NCBI RefSeq assembly: GCF_040939785.1
Contig: NZ_CP162553.1
Coordinates: forward strand, 3,472,001 to 3,536,000
Reading direction: 5' to 3'
From: Bradyrhizobium lupini
GTDB taxonomy: Bacteria > Pseudomonadota > Alphaproteobacteria > Rhizobiales > Xanthobacteraceae
DNA: 64,000 bases
The position numbers and the translations under genes are program-made. Positions 16,292-24,967 of the stretch are shown here, piece after piece; positions within the stretch are counted from its first letter, which is position 1; each line of letters opens with the position of its first letter. The notes below the pieces were generated by a model, which was given only the letters and a program-made list of their open reading frames with translations, made no database searches and was not told where the DNA came from.

Positions 16292-17989
16292 ATGATCGAC
16301 GATCTCTGGTACAAGAACGCCATCATCTATTGCCTGTCCGTCGGCACCTATATGGATGCCAACGGCGATGGCATCGGCGATTTCAAGGGCCTGTTGCGCC
16401 GGCTCGATTATCTGCACGGCCTCGGCATCACCACGATCTGGCTGATGCCGTTCCAGACCTCGCCCGGCCGCGACGACGGCTACGATGTCGCGGATTATTA
16501 CAGCGTCGATGCCCGCTACGGCACGCTCGGCGATTTCGTCGAGTTCACTCATGGCTGCAAGCAACGCGGCATTCGCGTCATCATCGATCTCGTCGTCAAC
16601 CACACCTCCGACCAGCATCCCTGGTTCAAGGCGGCGCGGAGCGACAGGAATTCGCCCTACCGCGATTGGTATGTCTGGTCCGACAAGAAGCCGGCCAACG
16701 CCAATCAGGGCATGGTCTTTCCCGGCGTTCAGAAATCGACATGGACGCGCGACAAGGAAGCCGGCGCCTGGTACTTCCACCGCTTCTACGATTTCCAGCC
16801 CGACCTCAACACCTCGAACCCGCGCGTGCAGGCCGAGATTTTGAAGATCATGGGCTTCTGGATCCAACTCGGCGTCTCAGGCTTTCGGATGGATGCCGTG
16901 CCTTTCGTCATCGCGACCAAAGGCGCCAAAGTGAAAAAGCCGGCCGAACAATACGACATGCTGCGGACGTTCCGTGAATTCCTGCAATGGCGGCAGGGCG
17001 ATGCCATCATCCTCGCCGAGGCCAACGTGCTGCCGAAGACGGACATGGAATATTTCGGCCGTGATGCCGACCGCATGCATATGATGTTCAATTTCCAGGT
17101 CAACCAGCATCTGTTCTATGCGCTGGCCTCGTCCGATTCCCGCCCGCTGGGGAAAGCGCTGAAGGCGACCAAGCCGCGGCCCGCCTCGGCGCAATGGGGC
17201 CTGTTCCTGCGCAATCATGACGAGCTCGATCTCGGGCGATTGACCAAGGCGCAGCGCGACACCGTGTTCAAAAGCTTCGGTCCTGACAAGGACATGCAGC
17301 TCTACGACCGCGGCATTCGCCGTCGCCTGGCACCGATGCTCGGTGGCGACCGCCGGCGGCTCGAGCTCGCCTACAGCCTGATGTGCACGCTGCCGGGAAC
17401 GCCCGTGATCCGCTACGGCGACGAGATCGCGATGGGCGATGATCTTTCGCTCCCCGAGCGCAATTGCGCGCGCACGCCGATGCAATGGTCGACGGAGCCG
17501 CATGGCGGCTTCACCACCAGCGACAAGCCGGCCTTGCCCGTCATCGACGAAGGACCGTACGGCTATCCGCACGTCAACGTCGCCAAGCAGCGGCGCGATC
17601 CCAACTCGATGCTGAACTGGACCGAGCGCATCGTCCGCATGCGCAAGGAGGTGCCGGAGATCGGCTGGGGCGATTTTTCGATCATCGCGACGCGCGATCC
17701 CGCCGTGTTCATCATGCGCTATGACTGGCGCAACAATTCCGTGCTGTTCGTGCACAATCTCGACGAGAAGCCGCGCGAGATCGCGTTCTCGGCGGGGCTG
17801 CCAGGCGAGGCCGGCGCGCACCTGATCAATCTGCTCGCGGAGGACCACAGCCACGCCGACAAGCGCGGCCAGCACCGCGTCGTGCTGGAGCCCTATGGCT
17901 ATCGCTGGTACCGCGTCGGCGGATTGGACTATCTGTTGAAGCGGAGCGATATCGACGGGACGGTGCGAGGGAACAAGCATCCGGGGTAG
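16292..17989 (+). CDS. GH13 alpha-amylase family enzyme, trehalose-synthase-like
   Basis: A 565-residue alpha-glucan-active enzyme. The opening LWYKNAIIYCLSVGTYMDAN and GDGIGDFKGLLRRLDYL are typical of trehalose synthase / maltose glucosyltransferases. The catalytic triad is Asp201 (GFRMDAVPF), Glu243 (IILAEANV) and Asp310 (LRNHDELDL); VVNHTSDQHPWF is the conserved region I. The C-terminal beta domain is present, but no maltokinase domain is fused. ATG 16292 begins the conserved part; upstream open frame runs through a repeat. It probably acts in trehalose or maltose metabolism with the alpha-glucosidase at 18148, though the exact reaction is uncertain. Confidence 0.88.
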   Translation: MIDDLWYKNAIIYCLSVGTYMDANGDGIGDFKGLLRRLDYLHGLGITTIWLMPFQTSPGRDDGYDVADYYSVDARYGTLGDFVEFTHGCKQRGIRVIIDLVVNHTSDQHPWFKAARSDRNSPYRDWYVWSDKKPANANQGMVFPGVQKSTWTRDKEAGAWYFHRFYDFQPDLNTSNPRVQAEILKIMGFWIQLGVSGFRMDAVPFVIATKGAKVKKPAEQYDMLRTFREFLQWRQGDAIILAEANVLPKTDMEYFGRDADRMHMMFNFQVNQHLFYALASSDSRPLGKALKATKPRPASAQWGLFLRNHDELDLGRLTKAQRDTVFKSFGPDKDMQLYDRGIRRRLAPMLGGDRRRLELAYSLMCTLPGTPVIRYGDEIAMGDDLSLPERNCARTPMQWSTEPHGGFTTSDKPALPVIDEGPYGYPHVNVAKQRRDPNSMLNWTERIVRMRKEVPEIGWGDFSIIATRDPAVFIMRYDWRNNSVLFVHNLDEKPREIAFSAGLPGEAGAHLINLLAEDHSHADKRGQHRVVLEPYGYRWYRVGGLDYLLKRSDIDGTVRGNKHPG

Positions 17990-18010
17990 TCAGTGCGACC
18001 ACGCACTCCG

Positions 18011-18147
18011 TTGTCGTCCTGGCGAAAGCCAGGACCCATTACCCCAATAGGTGATTGTTGTACGAAGCTATCACCACGAATCTTCGTCAAACCACTCCCT
18101 GGGGCAATGGGTCCTGGATCTGCGCTTCGCCTTGTCCAGGACGACGG
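18011..18147. repeat. dispersed palindromic repeat, GTCGTCCTGG family, copy 2
   Basis: 137 bp; left arm TTGTCGTCCTGGCGAAAGCC with the complementary right arm ending CTTGTCCAGGACGACGG. The middle contains 'tatcaccacgaatcttcgtc', similar to copy 1 ('atcaccaccagtcctcgtc'). It ends at the stop codon of the alpha-glucosidase gene. Confidence 0.85.
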
Positions 18148-19746
18148 TCAGGGTGGCGTGATGATCACGCCCTCGTTGCCGCGCAGATCCAGCACGCCTT
18201 CGATCCGCTCTCGCTCGCGATCCAGGAATGTCGACAGCAGAATCTCGCTGCCGAACCTGATCGCGCTGGTGGTGACCGCGATCGGCTCAGGGCCGAGATT
18301 GAGCACCACGGTCACCGCCCTGCCCTCGGCCTCGCGGCGATAGATCAGGAGATCGCCTTGCGCGGCAAGCGGATGATAGTCGCCCGCGACCAGCGGCGGA
18401 CAGCCCTGCCGCAACGCGATCAGACGCTTATAGAGCGTCAGGATCGAACGTGAATCGGCCTCGAGATCGACGACGTTGTTGCGGATGTGATCCTCCGGCA
18501 GCGGCAGCCATGGCCTGACGTCCGAGAAGCCGGCGAAGTTGGAAGAATCCCACTGCATCGGTGTGCGGCAGCCGTCGCGGCCGACACCGATGCCGGGCAC
18601 GTTCTTCTCGAAGGGGTCGCGCACGTCCTCGGGCGCGATCGCGAGCTGATGCATGCCGATCTCGTCGCCATAGTAGAGCGTCGGCGTGCCGCGCAGCGTC
18701 AGCAGCAGCATGGCGGCGACGCGGGCCTGCTCCGGCCCGACGCGGCTTGCGACGCGTGGACGGTCATGATTGCCGAGCACCCAGTTCGGCCAGGCGCCCT
18801 TCGGCAGCGCCTTCTCGTAATCCTCGACGATTTTCTCGATCGAGCGCGCGCTCCAGAAGGTCGAGAGCAGCGCGAAGTTGAACGGCATCTGCGCGCCGGT
18901 GAGATCGTTGCCGTAATAGGCCATGAGGCGATGCAGCGGCAGATAGATCTCGCCGATCAGGACGCGGGCATCATAGGCATCCGTGACGCGGCGCATCTCG
19001 GCGATGACGTCGTGCACCTCCGGCTGGTCGGTGGAATATTGCGTCATTATCTTTTCGTTCGGCGGCCGGCCCTCGGCATAATGCGGATTGGGCGGGTTGT
19101 CGCGGAACTCGGCGTCCTTGATCAGATGCCAGATCACGTCGACGCGAAAGCCGTCGACGCCTTTCTCCAGCCAGAACCGCATCACGTCATAGATTGCCGC
19201 GCGGACATCGGGATTGCGCCAGTTGAGATCCGGCTGCTGGGCGAGGAAGGCGTGATAGTAGTATTGGCCGGTGGTCTCGTCGAACTGCCACGCGCTGCCG
19301 CCGAACTCGGACAGCCAATTATTCGGCACGCCGCCACCCTCGTCCGGGTCGCGCCAGATGTACCAGTCGCGTTTGGGATTGTCGCGCGAGGAACGGCTCT
19401 CGACGAACCAGGGATGCTGGTCCGAGGTGTGGTTCGGCACGAGGTCGAGGATCAGCTTAAGGCCGTTGTCGTGCGCGGCGGCGAGAAGCGCATCGAAATC
19501 CGCCATCGTGCCGAACAGCGGCTCGATGCCCGTGTAGTCGGAGATGTCGTAGCCGAAATCGGCCATCGGCGAGGGGAAGATCGGCGACAGCCAGATCGCG
19601 TCGACGCCGAGCGATTTCACATAAGGTAGCCGCTGCAAAATGCCGGCGAGATCGCCGACACCGTCGCCGTTTGAATCCTGAAAGGAGCGCGGATAGACCT
19701 GATAGAAGATGCCGTCGCGCCACCAATTGCTGCCGCCCTGAGCCAT
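18148..19746 (-). CDS. GH13 alpha-glucosidase (oligo-1,6-glucosidase-like)
   Basis: A 532-residue enzyme releasing glucose from oligosaccharides. The N-terminus WWRDGIFYQVYPRSFQDSN is typical. Region I is DLVPNHTSDQHPWF; the nucleophile is in GVDGFRVDVIWH, the acid/base Glu in RVLIGEIYLP, and the third acid in LGNHDRPRV. The calcium/product loop and a C-terminal beta domain follow. ATG 19746 gives the family start; the frame stays open further upstream only as antisense of the MBL gene. No signal peptide, so cytoplasmic. It converges with the trehalose-synthase-like gene, with a repeat copy between. Confidence 0.93.
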   Translation of the reverse strand: MAQGGSNWWRDGIFYQVYPRSFQDSNGDGVGDLAGILQRLPYVKSLGVDAIWLSPIFPSPMADFGYDISDYTGIEPLFGTMADFDALLAAAHDNGLKLILDLVPNHTSDQHPWFVESRSSRDNPKRDWYIWRDPDEGGGVPNNWLSEFGGSAWQFDETTGQYYYHAFLAQQPDLNWRNPDVRAAIYDVMRFWLEKGVDGFRVDVIWHLIKDAEFRDNPPNPHYAEGRPPNEKIMTQYSTDQPEVHDVIAEMRRVTDAYDARVLIGEIYLPLHRLMAYYGNDLTGAQMPFNFALLSTFWSARSIEKIVEDYEKALPKGAWPNWVLGNHDRPRVASRVGPEQARVAAMLLLTLRGTPTLYYGDEIGMHQLAIAPEDVRDPFEKNVPGIGVGRDGCRTPMQWDSSNFAGFSDVRPWLPLPEDHIRNNVVDLEADSRSILTLYKRLIALRQGCPPLVAGDYHPLAAQGDLLIYRREAEGRAVTVVLNLGPEPIAVTTSAIRFGSEILLSTFLDRERERIEGVLDLRGNEGVIITPP

Positions 19747-19917
19747 GCGGGAAATCCATCCAAAACTGCTTGTTGCGCGGGAGAACGCGGAAGGAGCGCT
19801 CCGGTTCAAACCAGCAGGCGAATTGGGACGGCCGTGTGACGATGTCTGCGGTTGTTCCCAGGCCCCGGGGAGAAATCTTTTGCTTGGCGGCATGGCAAAA
19901 ATCGGCATTGTGGCGCC

Positions 19918-20598
19918 ATGACCGAGCAAAACGAGACACAAGCTGAGGCCAGCGCGAAGGCAGGCGCGATCATCGTCCCCGTGACGCTGTTCGAGCAGAA
20001 TTGCACCATCATCTGGGACGAGCCTTCCAAGAAGGCCGTGGTGATCGATCCCGGCGGCGACGTGCCGAAGATCCTGGACGCCATCAAGCAGACCGGCGTC
20101 ACCGTGGAGAAGATCTGGCTCACCCACGGCCATATCGACCATGTCGGCGGCGCGGCCGAACTGCGCGACGCGCTGAAGGTGCCGATCGAGGGCCCGCACG
20201 TCGCGGACAAATTCCTGCTCGACAACGTGGTCGAGAGCGGCGCGCGCTTCGGCATGACGGGGGTGCGCAATTTCGAGCCGGACCGCTGGCTCGACGAAGG
20301 CGACAGCGTGGCCATCGGCGATCTCCAGTTCGAGATCTATCATTGCCCCGGCCACTCGCCCGGCAGCGTGGTGTTCTTCAACAAGGACTTGCGCTTCGCC
20401 CATGTCGGCGACGTCCTGTTCGCGGGCTCGGTCGGTCGCACCGATCTGCCCGGCGGCAGTCACGCGACGCTGATCGACTCGATCAAGACCAAGCTGCTGC
20501 CGCTCGGCGACGATGTCGGCTTCATCTGCGGCCATGGCGCCGGCTCGAGCATCGGCCAGGAGCGGATGACAAATCCGTTCATCACCGGCGAGATGTGA
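19918..20598 (+). CDS. MBL-fold metallo-hydrolase (glyoxalase II-like)
   Basis: A 226-residue protein with the metallo-beta-lactamase fold. The di-metal motif THGHIDHVGG (HxHxDH) is intact, with later ligands in YHCPGHSPGSVVF, HVGDVLFAGSVGRTD and ICGHGAGSS. It resembles the small GloB-like/YcbL class acting on thioesters such as S-lactoylglutathione. ATG 19918 is used because the conserved domain begins shortly after, with a Glu/Ala-rich leader of 15 residues. Divergent from the alpha-glucosidase gene. The substrate is not certain. Confidence 0.88.
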   Translation: MTEQNETQAEASAKAGAIIVPVTLFEQNCTIIWDEPSKKAVVIDPGGDVPKILDAIKQTGVTVEKIWLTHGHIDHVGGAAELRDALKVPIEGPHVADKFLLDNVVESGARFGMTGVRNFEPDRWLDEGDSVAIGDLQFEIYHCPGHSPGSVVFFNKDLRFAHVGDVLFAGSVGRTDLPGGSHATLIDSIKTKLLPLGDDVGFICGHGAGSSIGQERMTNPFITGEM

Positions 20599-20602
20599 GC
20601 GC

Positions 20603-20683
20603 CTATTCCGCGGCGTCTGCGAACGCCGCGGGCTGGCTCAGGTTGCGGTCACCCCATTCGCGGATCGCAGCGACGACGGGCAC
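20603..20683 (-). CDS. possible 26-residue small ORF or gene remnant
   Basis: Reading the minus strand from GTG 20683, a 26-codon frame (VPVVAAIREWGDRNLSQPAA...) ends at 20605-20603. A clear AGGAG lies five bases upstream of the start. The sequence looks protein-like and not like the complement of a neighbour. It may be a genuine micro-protein or the tail of a lost gene. Weak evidence. Confidence 0.3.
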   Translation of the reverse strand: MPVVAAIREWGDRNLSQPAAFADAAE

Positions 20684-20716
20684 AAAACTCCTGCCTTATC
20701 GGCGCGACGGCCTGAG

Positions 20717-21883
20717 TTACTTCATCAATCCCGCGGCCGTGAGCGCGCGCGTAATGATCTGGCCGAGATCGAAGCCGCGGGCCTCCTCGCGCTTCGGCTC
20801 GGCCGGCTCTTCGGCGATCGCGGCGCGGATCGAGCGCGCCAGATGCGGCGCGGGCGAGCGGGCCGGCGTCGGCTTTGCCTCCGCCTTCTTCGCAGCGTCG
20901 GGAATCCAGCCGGTGAGGCCGAAGAATTTGGCGATGTGATAAGACGAGGAGATGCCGGCCTCGATCAGGAACGCGCCTTCCACGCCATAGCGCTGGTCGT
21001 TGTCGGCAAGGCCGAGCGGCGTGCCGTGGGCCATGTCGGTGATGGCGTAGGACTCGACGAGCGTCTCGCCGTCCTTGTTCCACCAGGCCTGGCGCGGATA
21101 GCCGTCGATGTCAGTTTCCGCCATCGGCGCCTCGGGCAGATCGTGCAGGTCGAGCCATTGCTTGACGATCTCGTTGGCATTGCCGGGATTGACGGTGCGA
21201 TCGGCGCTGCCGTGCCACACCGAGATCCTCGGCCAGGGCCCGCGATGATTCGAGGCCCGCCGCACCAGATCGCCAAGTTCACGCGCCGGCCGCTCCGGGG
21301 AATGAAACATCCCGTCGAGCGCCTCGCGCAGATTGGTCGCGATGCCGTAGGGAAGTCCCGCGATCACCGCACCGGCCGCGAAGAATTCAGGGTAGGTCGC
21401 GAGCATCACCGACGTCATGCCGCCGCCGGCCGACAGGCCCGTGATGAAGATGCGGCGGGGATCGACGCGATGGGTTTCGGTCATATGCGCGATCATCTCG
21501 CGGATCGAACAGGCCTCGCCGCTGTCCCGTGCCATGTCTTCCGGATTGAACCAGTTGAAGCAGGTGTTGCTGTTGTTGATGCGCTGCTGCTCCGGCATCA
21601 ACAGCGCGAAGCCGTAGTGCTCGGCGAGCGTCGACCATCCGGCACCGAGGTCGTAGCTTGCCGCCGTCTGGCCGCAGCCGTGCAGCACGACGACGAGCGC
21701 GCGCGGCTTCTGCAGTTGCGGCGGCACGAACGCGAACAGGCGCAGATTGCCGGGATTGTCGCCGAAGCCCGTGACCTCTTGCAACGGACTGGACGCATCG
21801 GCGCTCCGGCCAAACTCGGCGAAGCGCAATCCGTCCAGCTTTGGCAGACGTCTCAAGAGATCGACATTTCTGGTTAACGACAC
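20717..21883 (-). CDS. PHB depolymerase family alpha/beta esterase
   Basis: A 388-residue esterase of the PHB-depolymerase/feruloyl-esterase type. The domain (residues 35-320) contains the oxyanion region ALVVVLHGCGQTAASYDLG, the lipase box GLSAGG (nucleophile Ser) in RRIFITGLSAGGGMT, and WHGSADRTVNPGNA, which would hold the Asp. A charged Ala/Pro/Lys/Glu tail follows. There is no signal peptide. Start GTG 21883 is chosen because AGGAG lies six bases upstream. The natural substrate (short PHA oligomers or other esters) is not known. Confidence 0.87.
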   Translation of the reverse strand: MSLTRNVDLLRRLPKLDGLRFAEFGRSADASSPLQEVTGFGDNPGNLRLFAFVPPQLQKPRALVVVLHGCGQTAASYDLGAGWSTLAEHYGFALLMPEQQRINNSNTCFNWFNPEDMARDSGEACSIREMIAHMTETHRVDPRRIFITGLSAGGGMTSVMLATYPEFFAAGAVIAGLPYGIATNLREALDGMFHSPERPARELGDLVRRASNHRGPWPRISVWHGSADRTVNPGNANEIVKQWLDLHDLPEAPMAETDIDGYPRQAWWNKDGETLVESYAITDMAHGTPLGLADNDQRYGVEGAFLIEAGISSSYHIAKFFGLTGWIPDAAKKAEAKPTPARSPAPHLARSIRAAIAEEPAEPKREEARGFDLGQIITRALTAAGLMK

Positions 21884-22024
21884 GGCAGCTCCTGGCAGGC
21901 GACGTTCAACGTCCACCCAAACCAAATAGTTGCTGCAGCGCAAAATAAAAAGACCGTGTGCTGTCGATGAGGTGCTAAATCTCAGGAAAACCTGCAGAAA
22001 TCAGCACGTATTGACCGCAATGCC

Positions 22025-23437
22025 TCAACTTCGTGCAGATACAACGCGCATCCACGCCAGGAACGCGGTGCAGATCATGATTAATGTCACGAACAGCGCG
22101 AGCGAGACGAGAAATCCTGCGCGCGCTGATTGCACCGCTTCGACGGCGAAAAACACGGCGCCGATTGCGGCCACTCCGGCCGCATTTCCGATCTGCGCCG
22201 TGGTGCCGTACATGCCGGAGGCAGAACCTGCGGCCACAGGCTTCACCGTCGAGAGCACCGCGCCGGAGAGCGGCGCCATCACCAGCCCCTGACCGTAGCC
22301 GAACACGACCATGGTGAGCGCGAGCAGGAGCGCAGACGGCGCGTCGACAGAGAACGCGACCAGCGCAAGCGCCGCGAGGCCCCCGATCTGAAGCGCGCAG
22401 CCTTCGATCAAGACCCTGGTGCCGCGATGGCGCGCCCGTGCGCCGCTGTGGCGCGAGGCCACGACGAAAGCGAGCGCGAGCGGAATGAAGGCCATGCCGG
22501 CCGCGAGCGGCGGGATTTTCAGCCCTCGCTGCATGAACAGCGTCATGACCAGATAGAACGAGAGATTGGCGGAGAAGAAAAAGAACGCCGCGCCAAGGCC
22601 GCGCAGGAAAGCGGCGTCCGCCAGCAGCGAGAGATCAATCAGCGGCATGCCGCCGGCGCGTGTCACCGCATGCTCCAGCTTCGGGAACCCCAGGAGGATC
22701 GCGGCGCCGACCGCCATCACCAGCCACAGCCACGGTGCCCAGCCGACATCGTGACCCAGCAGCAGCGGACCGATCATGCACAGCAATCCGGCGAACAGGA
22801 CGATGCTGCCCGTGATGTCAAGCCGTGTGCCGGCGCGATGCGGTGCCGAGGGCATGATGCGCCAGGCCGCCACCGCGATCACGAGACCGCACGGCACATT
22901 GACGAAGAACACCGAGCGCCAGCCGGTGCCGGCGAGATCGATCGTGACCAGGAGACCACCGAGCAGAAAGCCCGCGGCACCCGCGAGTCCCAGCACGATG
23001 CCGTAGATGGCGAAGGCGCGGTTGCGCTGTTCGTCGGTGAACAGGAGATGCAGCGTCGCCAGCACCTGCGGCACCATCAGCGCGGCGGAGGCACCCTGCG
23101 TCAATCGCGCGACGATCAACTCCGAACCGGATCGCGCCAGTCCGCACCACAGCGACGTCAGGGTGAAGCCGAGCAGACGTGCCAGGAACACGTTCCTGGT
23201 GCCGTGAATGTCCCCAAGCCGGCCGGCGGTGACGACCAGCGTGGCATAGGCGATCAGGTAGATCGCGATGACGGATTCGATCTGAGCCGGCGACGCCTTC
23301 AACTCGACCGCGATGGTGGGAATGGCGACGTTGACCACGAAGGCATCGACGCCGAACATGAACTGGGCGGCCACGACGATCGCCAGCACCCACCAGCGAC
23401 GCGACGTGTCGACCTGCTTTGTGACGGTTTGATGCAT
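22025..23437 (-). CDS. MFS drug:proton antiporter, DHA2 (EmrB/QacA-like) family
   Basis: A 470-residue inner-membrane protein with about 14 hydrophobic segments. The DHA2 motifs are visible: FMFGVDAFVVNVAIPTI in the first segment, GRLGDIHGTRNVFLARLLGF (motif A) and ARLTQGASAALMVPQVLATL. It probably exports small toxic compounds. Start ATG 23437. No accessory or regulator gene (TetR/MarR, HlyD) is adjacent. The substrate is unknown. Confidence 0.92.
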   Translation of the reverse strand: MHQTVTKQVDTSRRWWVLAIVVAAQFMFGVDAFVVNVAIPTIAVELKASPAQIESVIAIYLIAYATLVVTAGRLGDIHGTRNVFLARLLGFTLTSLWCGLARSGSELIVARLTQGASAALMVPQVLATLHLLFTDEQRNRAFAIYGIVLGLAGAAGFLLGGLLVTIDLAGTGWRSVFFVNVPCGLVIAVAAWRIMPSAPHRAGTRLDITGSIVLFAGLLCMIGPLLLGHDVGWAPWLWLVMAVGAAILLGFPKLEHAVTRAGGMPLIDLSLLADAAFLRGLGAAFFFFSANLSFYLVMTLFMQRGLKIPPLAAGMAFIPLALAFVVASRHSGARARHRGTRVLIEGCALQIGGLAALALVAFSVDAPSALLLALTMVVFGYGQGLVMAPLSGAVLSTVKPVAAGSASGMYGTTAQIGNAAGVAAIGAVFFAVEAVQSARAGFLVSLALFVTLIMICTAFLAWMRVVSARS

Positions 23438-23667
23438 CGGCGCGTGATCCTCGGATGTCCTTGCCGATCATCTCAGACCGCATGCGGCGCCGCGATTACC
23501 TCGAAGGTAGGATCCTCGCGCGTTCCGCCTCTCTCAGCGTGCCGGGAGAGGAAGACGACATACGCATGGCTGCATTCCGCCGCGCGGGACATCGCACGAT
23601 TGCGTTCGCTGTCTCCAGCACGTAGCTTCGCGCCACAAACAAAAAAATGTAAGCCGGAGAGAACGCC

Positions 23668-24903
23668 ATGGCGCGCCTGAAGTTCGGAGCCTTCCTTGCC
23701 CCGCATCATCCGATCGGGGAGCATCCGATGCTCCAGTTCCGGCGCGATCTCGACCTGGTCGAGCAGTTGGATAGCCTCGGTTATGACGAGTTTTGGTGCG
23801 GCGAGCATCATTCCTCCGGCTGGGAGATGATCGCCTCCCCCGAGATGTTCCTGGCGGCCGCCGGCGAGCGCACCAAGCGGATCAGGCTCGGCACCGGCGT
23901 GGTGTCGCTGCCCTACCATCATCCCTACAACGTCGCGCAGCGCATGGTGCAGCTCGACCACATGACCGGCGGCCGCGCCATCTTCGGCTCGGGTCCCGGC
24001 GCGCTCGCCTCCGACGCGCATACGCTCGGCATCGATCCGATGACGCAGCGCGACCGCCAGGACGAAGCGATCGGCGTGATCCGCCGCCTCTTCAGCGGCG
24101 AGCGCGTCACGGCGAAGAGCGACTGGTTCACCATGAACGACGCTGCGCTGCAGCTCCTGCCGCTGCAGGAGGAGATGCCGTTCGTCGTGGCCTCGCAGAT
24201 CTCGCCCTCCGGCATGACGCTCGCCGGCAAATACGGCATCGGCATCATTTCGCTGGGCTCGATGACGACGCAGGGGCTGATGTCGCTGCAGCAGCAATGG
24301 CAGTTCGCCGAGGACGCGGCGAAAAAGCACGGCACCAAAGTCGATCGCGCGAACTGGCGCGTGCTGCTGACCTGGCACATCGCCGAGACCCGCGAGCAGG
24401 CGCGCCGCGAGGCCGGCCCCGGCCTAATGCGCTGGCACAATGAATATAATGTCGGCACGCTGCAACGGCCCGGGCTCACCGCGTTCGCCTCACCCGACGA
24501 GGCGGTGGACAAGACCGCCTTCGTCGACGGCGCAGCCTCCGTCATCGGCACGCCGGACGACCTCGTCAAGATGATCAAGAACGTGATGCAGGTCTCCGGC
24601 GGAATCGGCGCCGTCATCGGCTTCGTGCACGACTGGGCCAATCCGGAGAACACGCGCCGGAGCTGGGACATGGTCGCGCGCTACGTGGTGCCCGAGATCA
24701 ACGGCTACATCGACGGCTTGCGCAAGTCGCAAAAATTCGTGATCGAGAACCGCGCGATCTTCGAGCGCGCGGGACAGGCCGTGATGGCCAAGATCATGGA
24801 AAACGAAAAGGCCGCCGAGGCGCTGAAGGTGACCGGCGCCGGCCGCGTTGCGATTCCGGCCGTCAATGCGCCGGATTTGCAGAAGGAAGCGGCGAAGCGG
24901 TAG
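23668..24903 (+). CDS. LLM-class flavin-dependent oxidoreductase (bacterial luciferase-like monooxygenase)
   Basis: A 411-residue monooxygenase of the bacterial-luciferase family. Evidence: FGAFLAPHHPIGEHPMLQFR at the start, GYDEFWCGEHHSSGW, LGTGVVSLPYHHPYNVAQR and LDHMTGGRAIFGSGPGALAS, all typical of limonene-monooxygenase-like members. It needs FMNH2 supplied by a separate reductase. ATG 23668 follows GGAGAG. Its stop is 65 bp before the P450 start on the same strand, suggesting cotranscription, and an SDR gene follows convergently. A role in oxidising a terpenoid or other hydrophobic compound is inferred from this grouping. Confidence 0.92.
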   Translation: MARLKFGAFLAPHHPIGEHPMLQFRRDLDLVEQLDSLGYDEFWCGEHHSSGWEMIASPEMFLAAAGERTKRIRLGTGVVSLPYHHPYNVAQRMVQLDHMTGGRAIFGSGPGALASDAHTLGIDPMTQRDRQDEAIGVIRRLFSGERVTAKSDWFTMNDAALQLLPLQEEMPFVVASQISPSGMTLAGKYGIGIISLGSMTTQGLMSLQQQWQFAEDAAKKHGTKVDRANWRVLLTWHIAETREQARREAGPGLMRWHNEYNVGTLQRPGLTAFASPDEAVDKTAFVDGAASVIGTPDDLVKMIKNVMQVSGGIGAVIGFVHDWANPENTRRSWDMVARYVVPEINGYIDGLRKSQKFVIENRAIFERAGQAVMAKIMENEKAAEALKVTGAGRVAIPAVNAPDLQKEAAKR

Positions 24904-24967
24904 GCGCGGAGTCATCGCAGCTGGATTGTGTTATGTTGGCCGGGTCCAGCCAACCGGAGCAATCGTC

